A stretch of 64,000 nt of DNA from CALKJU01 sp046349355 (lineage in GTDB: Bacteria; Pseudomonadota; Alphaproteobacteria; Geminicoccales; Geminicoccaceae): positions 274,681-338,680 of the forward strand of contig JAXMCM010000018.1 of assembly GCA_046349355.1 (NCBI GenBank), read 5' to 3'. This document shows, piece by piece, positions 17,755-26,157 of this stretch (position 1 is the stretch's first letter; each line of letters begins with the position of its first letter). Position numbers and translations under genes: made by a program. The notes beneath the pieces were generated by a model. It had not been told where the DNA came from. It did not search any database and worked only from the letters and a program-made list of their open reading frames with translations.

Positions 17755-17784
17755 AGGTTAGGCGGACCATGGTCCTTGTGTCAA
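17755..17784 (-). promoter_or_regulatory. Promoter candidate, possibly leaderless
   Basis: On the minus strand TTGACA (17784-17779) is followed after 18 bases by TAACCT (17760-17755), only seven bases before the ATG at 17747. Transcription would start at or near the start codon, giving a leaderless message. The spacer holds the palindrome ACCATGGT. Confidence 0.4.
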
Positions 17785-17814
17785 GGAATTTATGCCGATG
17801 CCATGCTCGCCGGC

Positions 17815-19308
17815 TCAGCCGGTCCCGTTGCTGCCGGGAACGGTCGGCGGTTCCACGGCCGGGATGGCCGCGCCCGTCAAGCGCTCGCGCGACGGGCGTT
17901 CAGCCGGCGCGGCGCAAACAGGCCGGGCCTGGCCGAGTAACCTAACCAAACTCCTGGACCACGATCGTTCCGGTAGCGGGGTCGGAAGCCTCAAAGAGGC
18001 TTCCACAATAAAGCCAGGATAAATGTAATCGCACTCATATCCTTGAAAGATGAAGCTATCGACGCCCTTGAAGTTTTCGTTGGGCACGTACCGCCAGTAC
18101 TCCTCCCAGAGCCAACCCAACGCCGTTTCCGTCAACTTCGTATTGGTAGAAAAATCACCGAAAGTGAGGTACCCATGAATTGGCTGATTCACGCCGATCA
18201 AGCTCATCGGAGTCGACATCGAAGACCGACACGGTGACGAGGTTGTGAACGCGCGCCCCAAGGCCTCGTCCACAAACACATTGGGGGCGAGCGGCGCGTC
18301 GTTGCGGCCGGTGACGGTGAGGTCGACGGTGGCGGTGACGCGGCTGCCGTCGGCGGCGGTGGCCGTGTAGGAGAAGCTGTCGCTGTCGCTGTCGCCGACG
18401 TTGAGCCGCTGGAAGGCACGGTCGCCGGGAAAGCCCTCGGTCCAGTCGGGCCGGAGGTCGTGGTTGTTGGTCAGGACAACGGCCGAGTCGTCGAACAGGT
18501 CGTAATAGATGTAGCCGGTCGGGGCGTAGCGCAGGCCGGTGACGACGCCGTCGGCGTCGGTGTCGACCAGCAGGTGGCCGCGGGTCGCCGAGGTGTCGAT
18601 GTCGGCGGCCGAGAGGATCTGCAGGCCCTGGCCGAAATCGTTGGCGAGCAGGTCGTCGGCCGCGATCGCCAGCCGCGGCGTCTGCCGGCCGGCGTCCTCG
18701 TCGATGGTGAAGGCGTCGTCCCGCGCCTCGGGCGTGACCAGATCGCGGCTGCCGTCGGCGAAGCGCAGCCCCTCCATGGCGCGCAGCCGGTCGATGCCGG
18801 TGTCGCCGTTCGTGGTGTCGAGGTCGGTGACGGTGACGGAGCCGTCGTCGTTCAGGTGCAGGCCGTAGCCGGCCCGCTCGCCGGCATAGCGGGCGATGTC
18901 GGTGCCGTTGCCGCCATCGAGGCTGTCGTTGCCGGCACCGCCGCCGAGCTGGTCGTCGCCGTTTCCGCCGTAGAGCCCGTCGGCCTGGTCGCCGCCCCAG
19001 AGCTGGTCGTTGCCGGCCCCGCCCCACGCCGTGTCGCCGCCGGTGCCGCCCGAGAGGACGTCGTTGCCGCCGCCCCCCTCGAGCCGGTCGCCGCCGGCGT
19101 CGCCGAACAGGCTGTCCCGGCCGTTGCCGCCGAACAGCCGGTCGGCGTCGTCGCCGCCCCAGGCCGTGTCGTTGCCGAGGCCGGCATAGAGCCAGTCGCG
19201 GCCGCGTGCGCCGAACAGCAGATCGTCGCCGTTGCCCGATCTGACGGTGTCGTCGGCGCCGGTGCCGATCCGGGTGTCGTTGCCGGACGTGCCGGTGAGG
19301 ATGGCCAT
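17815..19308 (-). CDS. RTX protein with cadherin-like domains, probably frameshifted
   Basis: 497 codons as read. It starts with the shared RTX signature (MAILTGTSGNDTRIG), RTX nonapeptides to about residue 145, a YGLHLNDDGSVTVTDLDTT module, then cadherin/VCBS-like repeats (DDAFTIDEDAG, LLANDFGQG, DSFSYTATAADGS). Around 18,255 the frame reads TTSSPCRSSMST, whereas the next frame reads ARVHNLVTVSVFDVDSDEL, a proper cadherin strand; the original frame resumes at SLIGVNQPIHGYL. Near 17,993 it slips again: the neighbouring frame gives FEASDPATGTIVVQEFG and a stop at 17942, a far more natural end than the Arg/Pro-rich tail to 17815. The intact protein would be a secreted Ca2+-binding adhesin-like protein. 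Confidence 0.6.
   Translation of the reverse strand: MAILTGTSGNDTRIGTGADDTVRSGNGDDLLFGARGRDWLYAGLGNDTAWGGDDADRLFGGNGRDSLFGDAGGDRLEGGGGNDVLSGGTGGDTAWGGAGNDQLWGGDQADGLYGGNGDDQLGGGAGNDSLDGGNGTDIARYAGERAGYGLHLNDDGSVTVTDLDTTNGDTGIDRLRAMEGLRFADGSRDLVTPEARDDAFTIDEDAGRQTPRLAIAADDLLANDFGQGLQILSAADIDTSATRGHLLVDTDADGVVTGLRYAPTGYIYYDLFDDSAVVLTNNHDLRPDWTEGFPGDRAFQRLNVGDSDSDSFSYTATAADGSRVTATVDLTVTGRNDAPLAPNVFVDEALGRAFTTSSPCRSSMSTPMSLIGVNQPIHGYLTFGDFSTNTKLTETALGWLWEEYWRYVPNENFKGVDSFIFQGYECDYIYPGFIVEASLRLPTPLPERSWSRSLVRLLGQARPVCAAPAERPSRERLTGAAIPAVEPPTVPGSNGTG
17984..18004. repeat. Perfect 9-bp hairpin at a frameshift point
   Basis: GGAAGCCTC and GAGGCTTCC pair perfectly around AAA (TTT on the coding strand). 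The loop is exactly where the RTX/cadherin gene changes frame; one extra T in the loop would restore FEASDPATG to the stop at 17942. Confidence 0.6.
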
Positions 19309-20933
19309 GTTCCTATGGCGCTGGCGGGCGGTGCCGCCATGACCGTCGTCAAGCCCGAGCAGCCCGATGGCGCCTGCGCCGGTCGCGGTGCGGCAGGGCC
19401 GGCCGTCGCCGTCGAGGTCGCCGAGCGCCGGGCCAGGTTTGCCGGACCGCCGGGGATCCGGCGCCGAGCGGACGTGCTCGGCCGACGCCGCGGCAGATCG
19501 CGCTTGAGTTCTCTGGCCGAAGTCGCCGATCAGCGCGTCGAGGTCGCCCGCCGTCGAGGTCGCCCAGCCTCGAAGGTTTCGATGCTCTGGCGCTCTCGGT
19601 GCCGAAGGTCCCCTCATGGCCGCCTGAATGACCATGCGCCTCGTCGTCAAAGGTGTCAAGGTTCCCGATCCGCGTAAAGGTAGTCGCCGTCGACGTCGCC
19701 CAGCGGTATATGTGATGGCTACCCCCCACTATTTCATTAAAAGGCCTCGTTGCCGAAGGTGGTGCCGGAATGGAAAAATCCACAAAGCCGTGACTGGGCA
19801 TGTTCGTAGGCCATCAGCGCGTAAAGATGACCTCGTCATCGCCGTCGGGTCGACGGCATAGCCGCCCATCGGGACATCCGTCGGCGTCGTTGCCAGGCCA
19901 TCTGGTGGAACGCCCTTGAACACCACCGGCTGGTCGTGATCTTCCTTCCCGACCACGCCGTCGACGCCGTCGAGGCCGCCCGGCGGTGATGCGGTGGCCG
20001 TCGCCGTCGGGCGGGTAGCGGACGTCGCGTCGTTGCCGGTCTGGCCTCGGCGCCAGCGCCTGGTTCAAGCGGTCGATGGTCACCCGAGTGAAGCTGCTGA
20101 GGTCGCTATCGCCGTCGACGTCGCGCGCGTTGGCGGTGGCGGCGTAGCGCAGGCCGGTGACGCTGCCGTCCGCGGCGGTCTCGATCTCGAGCACGCCGTC
20201 GAGGCCGCTGGTGTCGATGTCGGCGGCCGAGGCGATGCGCAGGCCCTCGCCGGCATCGTTGCCCAGGAGGTCGGCCGCCGGCTCCGCCGGGCAGGATCGG
20301 CGACATGCCGTCGTCGAGATCGCGGCGCCCGGCATCCTCGCTGACGGTGAAGCGGTCGCCGCGGGCGAAGGGCAGGGCGCCGTCGGCGAACTCGAGGCCC
20401 TCGATGTCGCGCAGCCGGTCGGTGCCCATGTCGCCGTCGGTCGGGTCGAGGTCGGTGACGGTGACCGTGCCGTCGGCGTTGCCGAGGATGAAGTAGCCGT
20501 CGCTGTCGCCGGCGTAGCGCACCCGGTCGGTGCCGGCGCCGCCATCCAGGCTGTCGTTGCCGGTTGCCGCCGCCGAGCAGGTCGTTGCCGGCGCCGCCGA
20601 AGAGCGATCGGCGTTGGTCGCCGCCCCACAGCTGGTCGTTGCCGGCCGCCCCAGGCGGTGTCGTCGCCGGTGCCGCCCGCAGACGTCGTCGCCGTTGCCT
20701 CCGTCGAGCCGGTCGCCGAGCGCGTCGCCGAAGAGCGAGTCCCGGCCGTTGCCCCCATAGAGCCAGTCGCGCTCGTCACCGCCCCAGGCGCTGTCGTTGC
20801 CGAGACCGGCGTACAGCCAGTCGCGGCCCTTGGCGCCGAACAGCAGGTCGTTGCCGCCGGCTCCGTCGACGGTGTCGTCGGCGCTGGTGCCGATCCGGGT
20901 GTCGTTGCCGGTGGTGCCGGTGAGGATCGCCAT
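19309..20933 (-). pseudogene. Broken RTX/FG-GAP gene (many frameshifts)
   Basis: The start is intact: ATG at 20933 with MAILTGTTGNDTRIG and RTX repeats closely matching the gene at 19308. After about residue 95 the frame scrambles and changes repeatedly. Recognisable pieces are GNDSLDGGAGTDRVRYAGDSD, LTVTDL-type and ASAADIDTSGLDGVLEIET cadherin-like parts. Near 19,400-19,600 come FG-GAP remnants (EGTFGTES, RLGDLDGG, PALGDLDGDG) in different frames. The whole length down to the next start at 19308 looks like one former RTX plus FG-GAP paralogue. Either it has decayed or the consensus here has several indels. Its 3' region still has the -GDLDGDG- pattern of the intact copies. Confidence 0.6.
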
Positions 20934-21030
20934 GGGGTCTGCTCGCTCCGCCGGCCCTTCACCTCCAAGGTGATAGGGCGTGCCGGGTAGCAGTTGTGGC
21001 AGCGTTGCGGCGTGGTGTGAAGCCGTCGCG

Positions 21031-21169
21031 TGTGGAATTCTTGGGGAACGCCGGTGGAATTTCCACAGCCTGCGGTTGCAGGTTGTGGAGCCGTGTTTTC
21101 AAGGATTTCAATCGGTTGGCCCGTTTTCTGGAACCCTTCGCTATTTCCACAGCCCCGGGTTGTGGAAAT
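21031..21169. repeat. Cluster of TTCCACA/TGTGGAA inverted repeats
   Basis: In the 289-base gap between the MFS gene and the RTX relic, TGTGGAA or its complement occurs about six times. Two hairpins stand out. 21062-21089 pairs TCCACA and CCTGC with GCAGG and TGTGGA around four loop bases. 21143-21169 pairs ATTTCCACA with TGTGGAAAT around GCCCCGGGT. The layout resembles REP-type palindromic elements or a multi-site operator upstream of the RTX start at 20933. No gene is seen in the gap. Confidence 0.5.
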
Positions 21170-21222
21170 TCGCCGGCGCCGGCGGAATCCGGGCGGCGGC
21201 GGGGTCGGATGCGCCGTCGCGG

Positions 21223-22377
21223 TCAGGCGGCGGCGACGGGGCGGGCCAGCAGGCGCAGGACGACGGCGAGGGCGCCGAGCACGGCGACGGCGCTGGCGAG
21301 GAACACCGCACCGAGGCCGGCATGGCTGCCGACCAGACCCAGCAGCGGGCCGCCCAGGCCCATGGCGACGTCGAGGAAGGCGGTATAGATGCCGGTGACC
21401 ACGCCGCGGCTCTCGGGCGGCGTGCGCAGCACCCGCCTCGCGGCCGAGGCCGGGATAGACGAGGGCGTAGCCGACGCCGGTCAGGGCGGCGCCGAGGCCG
21501 GCCATTGCCGGGCCGGTGGCGAGGCCCATCAGCGCCAGCCCGGCCGCCTCGACCAGCAGCGTCACCAGGGCGACCCGCGCCCCGCCCAGCCGGTCCGGCA
21601 GGTGGCCGAACAGGATGCGGGCGCCGATCAGCCCGGCGGCGTAGGCGGTGAACGGCAGCCAGACCGGGCTCCAGCCGCGCCCGGCGTAGAGCAGGAGCCG
21701 AAGGCGAGGATGGCGCCGAAGCCGACGCTGGCCAGCGCGCAGCCGGTGCCGGGCAGCCAGACCAGCCGGGCGAGGCGGAGCACCTCGGGCCGCGCGCCGC
21801 TGCCGGCCGGCGGCGGTGCCGGCAGGCGCAGCACCGCGGGCAGCGCCGCCAGCGGCACCACCAGCGTGGCCACGGCCACGGCCATGAACCCGCCATGGTC
21901 GTAGAGGACGGTGCCGAGCGGCGCGCCCAGCGCCATGGCGGCGAACATCGCCATGCCGACCCAGGCGATGACCCGGCCGGACTGGTCGCCGCCGAGCAGC
22001 CCGAAGCCCCAGCTGATGCCGCTGGTGATGACGAAGCTCTCGGCCGCCCCGAGCAGCAGCCGGGCGACGACCAGCACCGCCACCGCCACCGCCGGGGCGG
22101 CGCCGGGGGCCAGCGACAGCAGGTAGAGGAGGCCGCCGCCGGCGGCGAAGAGGAGGCCCAGGACGATGCCGCGCCGGGCGCCGCGGCGGTCGGCATGGCT
22201 GCCGGCCCAGATCCGCGAGACGACGGCGGCGGCGAACTGGCTGCCGGCGACCAGCCCGACGGTGAAGGGGCCGAAGCCGAGGCCGTCATGGACGTGCAGC
22301 GGCAGCACCGGCAGGCCCAGGCCGATGACCAGGAAGGCCAGCAGCACCAGCGCCATCACCGGCAGCAGGGCGAGCAT
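21223..22377 (-). pseudogene. MFS transporter (YfcJ/YhhS-like), two frameshifts
   Basis: The first 230 residues are a clear major facilitator N-half: MALVLLAFLVIGLGLPVLPL, VHDGLGFGPFTVGLVAGSQF and SRIWAGSHADRRGARRG are close to the YfcJ/YhhS group, with about seven membrane spans. After FGAILAFG (about 21,700) the protein continues in another frame as LLLYAGRGWSPVWLPF through ALTGVGYALVYPGLG. After about 21,435 it continues in a third frame as LRTPPESRGVVTGIYTAF to the stop at 21223. Adding one base at the first site and removing one G at the second gives about 384 residues and twelve spans. The substrate is unknown. Confidence 0.65.
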
Positions 22378-24469
22378 CGCGGGCGGCGGGCTCCGGCTCG
22401 CCCGGCAGGGTCGGTCGCGGCCGGGCGCCCCGCGTCACGGGGTCGGGCCCAGTCTGCGGCGCCGCGGCGCCGCCCGCCAGCCCGCCGCGGCGCTCAGGCG
22501 ACCCAGTCGGGATCGGCGACGATGGGCAGCTTCGGGCCCAGCCAGGGCAGGCCGTCGGGGTCAGGCCGCCGGTGCCGTCGCCGTCGACGTCGCCGAGGGA
22601 GACGCTCGAGGAGTTGGGAATGTCGCCGGGCAGGACGATGACGTCGTCCTCGTCGCCGAAGGTCCCCTCGGTGCCGCCCTGCTTGCCGCCCTGGTTCAGC
22701 AGGAGCTGGTTGGGCTGCGGCTCCTCGCCGATGATGATCGACACCGTGGAGTTCAGCACGACGATGTCGAGGTCGCCGTCGGCGTCGACGTCGCCGAGCG
22801 CGAGGTCGAGGGTCTGGAAGGCACCGCCGGGCAGGACGACGACGTCGTTCTCGTCGCCGAAGGTGCCGGCGACGCCGTTCTGCGCGCCGCCCTGGTTGAT
22901 CAGCAGCAGGTTCACCTGGTTGCTGGTGCCGAGCACCGCGTCGAGGTCGCCGTCGCCGTCGAGGTCGCCGAGCGCCACCGCCTCGACGTAGCGGCCGAGC
23001 TCCGGCACGTCGCGATCGGGCAGGTCCGGGCCGGCGAGGAACTGGCCCTCGACGCCGTTCTGCCCGCCGCCCTGGTTGATCAGGGTGTAGGACGGCTCGG
23101 CGTAGACGCCGACCAGGGCGTCGAGGTCGCCGTCATTGTCGAGGTCGCCCAGCGCCACGTCCGAGCTGGTGTGGTCGCCGCCGGGGGCGGTGAGCGCCGA
23201 GAAGTTCGGCTCGGTCCCGCCCGGCAGCACGCCGTTGTTGACGAGGATCACGTCCTCGCCGTCGAGGTTGCCGAGGATCCCGTCGAGGTCGCCGTCGCGG
23301 TCGAGGTCGCCCAGCGCCACGGCACCGATGTCCCGGTCGCCGCCGGGTATCTCCGGGCCGAGCTGGAAGCTGCCCCTGGTGCCGGCCTGCAGGCCGCCCT
23401 GGTTGAGCAGGATCCGGCTGGTGCCGCCGTCGACGCCGACCAGCAGGTCGAGGTCGCCGTCGCTGTCGAGGTCGCCCAGCGCGATGTCGAGGATCAGCTG
23501 GTCGCCGGTGGCGACGGTCGGCAGGGCGACGGCGTCCTCCTTCTCGCCGAAATCGCCCTCGGTGCCGCCCTGGGCGCCGCCGCGGTTGATCAGCAGCACC
23601 TCGCCGTCGCGCATGAACGCGTCGAGGTCGCCGTCGCCATCGACATCGCCCAGCGCCGTGGCGCCGCCGAGGTCGATCTCCTGCGGCATCGAGGCCGTGT
23701 CGACGCCGAACGTGCCCTCGCTGCCGGCCTGGGCGTTGCCCTGGTTGATGAGCAGCTTGTTGTCGTCGAAGCTGACGCCGAACAGCAGGTCGAGATCGAG
23801 CGACGGCGGCGGTGGAGGCGGCGGTGGCGGAGGCGGCGGTGGCGGAGGCGGTGGTGGCGGCGGGGGCGGTGGCGGCGGAGGAGGCGGCGGTGGCGGGGCC
23901 AGCTCGACGGTCTGGTCGGCAAAGCGCAGCCGCTCGATCCCGTCGAGCCGGTCGATGCCCTCGTAGCCGTCGCGCAGGCGGATGTCGGCGACCGTCACCG
24001 TGCCGTCGCCGTTCTCGGTGATCCGGTAGCCGGCGGCACGGCCGAGGTACCAGGCGGTGTCGGTGCCGCCCCCGCCGGTCAGGCTGTCGTTGCCGCCGTC
24101 GCCGCGCAGGACGTCGTCGCCGCTGCCGCCGTCGAGCCGGTCGTTGCCGGCATCGCCGCGCAGGCTGTCGGCGTCGTTGCCGCCGGCGAGCCGGTCGGTG
24201 CCGGCGTTGCCGCGCAGCCGGTCGTCGCCGTCGTCGCCGGTCAGGCTGTCGCCGCCGTCGCCGCCCTCGAGGTTGTCGTCGCCGGCATCGCCGAACAGCA
24301 GGTCGCTGCCGCGGCCACCATTGACGTAGTCGTTGCCGTCGCCGCCCCAGGCCGTGTCGCGGCCGGCCAGGGCGAACAGCACGTCGTTGCCGTTACCCCC
24401 GTACAGGGTGTCGTCGCCGAGGCTGCCGCTGCGCCGGTCGTTGCCCGAGGTGCCGGTGATGACGGCCAT
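22286..24469 (-). CDS. RTX plus FG-GAP repeat protein with a polyproline linker
   Basis: 727 codons as read; a likely natural end at 22494 would give about 658. Order: shared N-terminal signature MAVITGTSGNDRRSG, RTX nonapeptides to about residue 150, a YRITENGDGTVTVADI module, 31 consecutive prolines (23804-23896), then eight or so FG-GAP/VCBS units built on ALGDLDGDGDLDALVG and LLINQGGAQ. FG-GAP units form Ca2+-binding beta-propellers. The paralogues end GLTPSGLPWLG...DWSA; here a missing C in a C-run near 22,560 replaces that tail with Arg/Pro-rich sequence running into the MFS gene. The neighbouring frame gives GLTPDGLPWLG...ADPDWVA and a TGA at 22494. GGAGG precedes the ATG. Confidence 0.8.
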   Translation of the reverse strand: MAVITGTSGNDRRSGSLGDDTLYGGNGNDVLFALAGRDTAWGGDGNDYVNGGRGSDLLFGDAGDDNLEGGDGGDSLTGDDGDDRLRGNAGTDRLAGGNDADSLRGDAGNDRLDGGSGDDVLRGDGGNDSLTGGGGTDTAWYLGRAAGYRITENGDGTVTVADIRLRDGYEGIDRLDGIERLRFADQTVELAPPPPPPPPPPPPPPPPPPPPPPPPPPPPPPPSLDLDLLFGVSFDDNKLLINQGNAQAGSEGTFGVDTASMPQEIDLGGATALGDVDGDGDLDAFMRDGEVLLINRGGAQGGTEGDFGEKEDAVALPTVATGDQLILDIALGDLDSDGDLDLLVGVDGGTSRILLNQGGLQAGTRGSFQLGPEIPGGDRDIGAVALGDLDRDGDLDGILGNLDGEDVILVNNGVLPGGTEPNFSALTAPGGDHTSSDVALGDLDNDGDLDALVGVYAEPSYTLINQGGGQNGVEGQFLAGPDLPDRDVPELGRYVEAVALGDLDGDGDLDAVLGTSNQVNLLLINQGGAQNGVAGTFGDENDVVVLPGGAFQTLDLALGDVDADGDLDIVVLNSTVSIIIGEEPQPNQLLLNQGGKQGGTEGTFGDEDDVIVLPGDIPNSSSVSLGDVDGDGTGGLTPTACPGWARSCPSSPIPTGSPERRGGLAGGAAAPQTGPDPVTRGARPRPTLPGEPEPAARDARPAAGDGAGAAGLPGHRPGPAGAAAARP

Positions 24470-24644
24470 ATTTCGACCTCCGGTTGCTTATTTCGTTCGT
24501 ATATTTCATCGTTACTTGGCTATCGTCAGTCGTCGCACGGCCGACACGCCGCGACAAGCACAATTCCATGGCGACTATGCGAGGCTGTTCCTCGCGCCGA
24601 GGTCAGGGCCGCCCCCTGCCCCGGCCGGGCGCCGGCCGCGGCGG

Positions 24645-24673
24645 TTGGCGCGCGGCGGCGGCCCGGCTAGCGT
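24645..24673 (+). promoter_or_regulatory. Promoter candidate for the flavin monooxygenase
   Basis: TTGGCG (24645-24650), 17 bases, TAGCGT (24668-24673), ending 45 bases before the TTG start at 24719. It is a weaker -35 than the other members of the recurrent motif. Confidence 0.3.
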
Positions 24674-24718
24674 CCCGCCCGTCGCCCGGCGCGGGCGGCG
24701 CAGCGGCGGGAGCGGGCC

Positions 24719-25954
24719 TTGCGGCAGCGGCGGGTCGGGGTGGTCGGCGGCAGCATCGGCGGGCTCGCCGCCGCCTGGGAGCTGCGCAGGCTGGGTGCCG
24801 ACGTGACGGTGTGGGAGCGCTCGGCGCACCGGCTCGAGGGGCGCGGTGCCGGGATCATGCTCGACCCGGTGCTGCACGCCTACCTGGCGCAGGCGGGCCT
24901 CGTCCTGCACGGGCTGCCGGTGACCCGGCGCCTCGCCATCGGCCGCAACGAGCGGATCCTGTGGACCCAGGCGGTGGGGCCCACGGCGACCAGCTGGGCG
25001 CAGATCCACGCGGCCCTGCGGCGGGCGCTGCCGGACGACGCGGTGCAGGCGGGCTGTCCGGTCGAGGCGGTGCGGGTCGCCGGCGACCGCGCCGGGCTGC
25101 GCGCCGGCGGCGCCGATGTCGACGGGCTCGACCTGCTGGTCGGCGCCGACGGGGTCGAGTCGACGGTGCGGCGCTGCCTCCTGCCCGGCACCGAGCCGGA
25201 CTATGTCGGCTACGTCATCGTCCGCGGGCTGGTCGAGGAGGCGGCGGTGCCGGCGGCGGCGGCCACCGCCCTGCAGCGGCTGCGCGACGGCGCCATCCTC
25301 TACTACCTGGCGCCGCAGTCGCACGTCATCGCCTACCTGGTGCCGGGCCCGGACGAGGGGGCGGCCTGCACGGCGCCGGGCCGGCGGCTGGTCAACTGGG
25401 GCTGGTACGTCAACCTCGACGCCGCCGCCCTGCCGGCCTTCCTCACCGACAAGGACGGGCAGCGGCACCACCTGTCGCTGCCGCCGGGGGCGCTGCCGGA
25501 GGCGCAGCGCCGCCGGCTGGAAGCGCAGGCGGCCGGGCTGTTCGCCGGCTCCTTCCCGGCGCTGCTGGCGGCGACGGAGCGGCCGTTCGTCCAGGCGATC
25601 ACCAGCTGCATCGCGCCGCGCATGGCGCTGGGACCGGCCTGCCTGGTCGGCGACGCGGCGCACCTGATCCGCCCGCACGCCGGCTCCGGCGCCATCGCCG
25701 CGCTGCAGGACGCCAGGGCGCTGCGCGAGGCGCTGGACGGTGCCGACGACGTCGCCGCCGGGCTGCAGCGCTGGGAGGCGGTGCGGCTGCCGGCCTGCCG
25801 GGCGCTGCACGACCTCGCCGACCGGCTGGGCATCGCCCACCAGGTCGAGGCCAACGACTGGGAGCGCTTCAGCGAGGCCGACTTCGAGGCCTGGTGGGCG
25901 GCGGCGATGCAGGGCGGCCGGCTCTACTTCGACAAGGGCAAGCGCAGGGAATAG
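24719..25954 (+). CDS. FAD-dependent monooxygenase (aromatic hydroxylase family)
   Basis: 411-residue soluble flavoprotein of the p-hydroxybenzoate hydroxylase type. The dinucleotide motif GGSIGGLAAAWELRRLGADV is at the N-terminus with the ribose-binding Glu at the end of VTVWE. The middle DG motif is GADGVESTVRR, and the GD motif is CLVGDAAHLIRPHAGSGA. The pattern resembles 2,6-dihydroxypyridine 3-monooxygenase relatives, so a hydroxylated N-heterocycle or phenol is a plausible substrate. The TTG start at 24719 follows GGGAGCGGGCC. It stands alone, divergent from the RTX gene. Confidence 0.85.
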   Translation: MRQRRVGVVGGSIGGLAAAWELRRLGADVTVWERSAHRLEGRGAGIMLDPVLHAYLAQAGLVLHGLPVTRRLAIGRNERILWTQAVGPTATSWAQIHAALRRALPDDAVQAGCPVEAVRVAGDRAGLRAGGADVDGLDLLVGADGVESTVRRCLLPGTEPDYVGYVIVRGLVEEAAVPAAAATALQRLRDGAILYYLAPQSHVIAYLVPGPDEGAACTAPGRRLVNWGWYVNLDAAALPAFLTDKDGQRHHLSLPPGALPEAQRRRLEAQAAGLFAGSFPALLAATERPFVQAITSCIAPRMALGPACLVGDAAHLIRPHAGSGAIAALQDARALREALDGADDVAAGLQRWEAVRLPACRALHDLADRLGIAHQVEANDWERFSEADFEAWWAAAMQGGRLYFDKGKRRE

Positions 25955-26096
25955 CCGGGCCAGTCATCGGCACGACTGCGGCCGCCCGTACCGGCTGGTG
26001 GAATGTCAACAACAGTCCCGCGCGCAATAATTGTGCCGCACAACTTCCGCCCCACGGCCGGCGAGGCGCACCGGCCGCGACCCCGCACGTCGTAAC

Positions 26097-26126
26097 TTGA
26101 ATCCGCAGCCTGCGCCGGTCTAGGGT
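26097..26126 (+). promoter_or_regulatory. Promoter candidate for the sulfatase gene
   Basis: TTGAAT (26097-26102) and TAGGGT (26121-26126) with an 18-base spacer, ending 31 bases before the ATG at 26158. It fits the motif seen at 15,484 and 37,287. Confidence 0.45.
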
Positions 26127-26157
26127 CGGCCGAACCGTCCCGACGGACACCATTCCG

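Noticed and set aside
18460..19677. 405-codon plus-strand frame across the RTX/cadherin gene
   Set aside because: Again antisense to RTX repeats; low complexity and no start signal.
16177..22566. Programmed ribosomal frameshifting as the reason for the broken genes
   Set aside because: The shifts occur in unrelated genes, in both directions and without a common slippery sequence; indel errors or decay explain them better.
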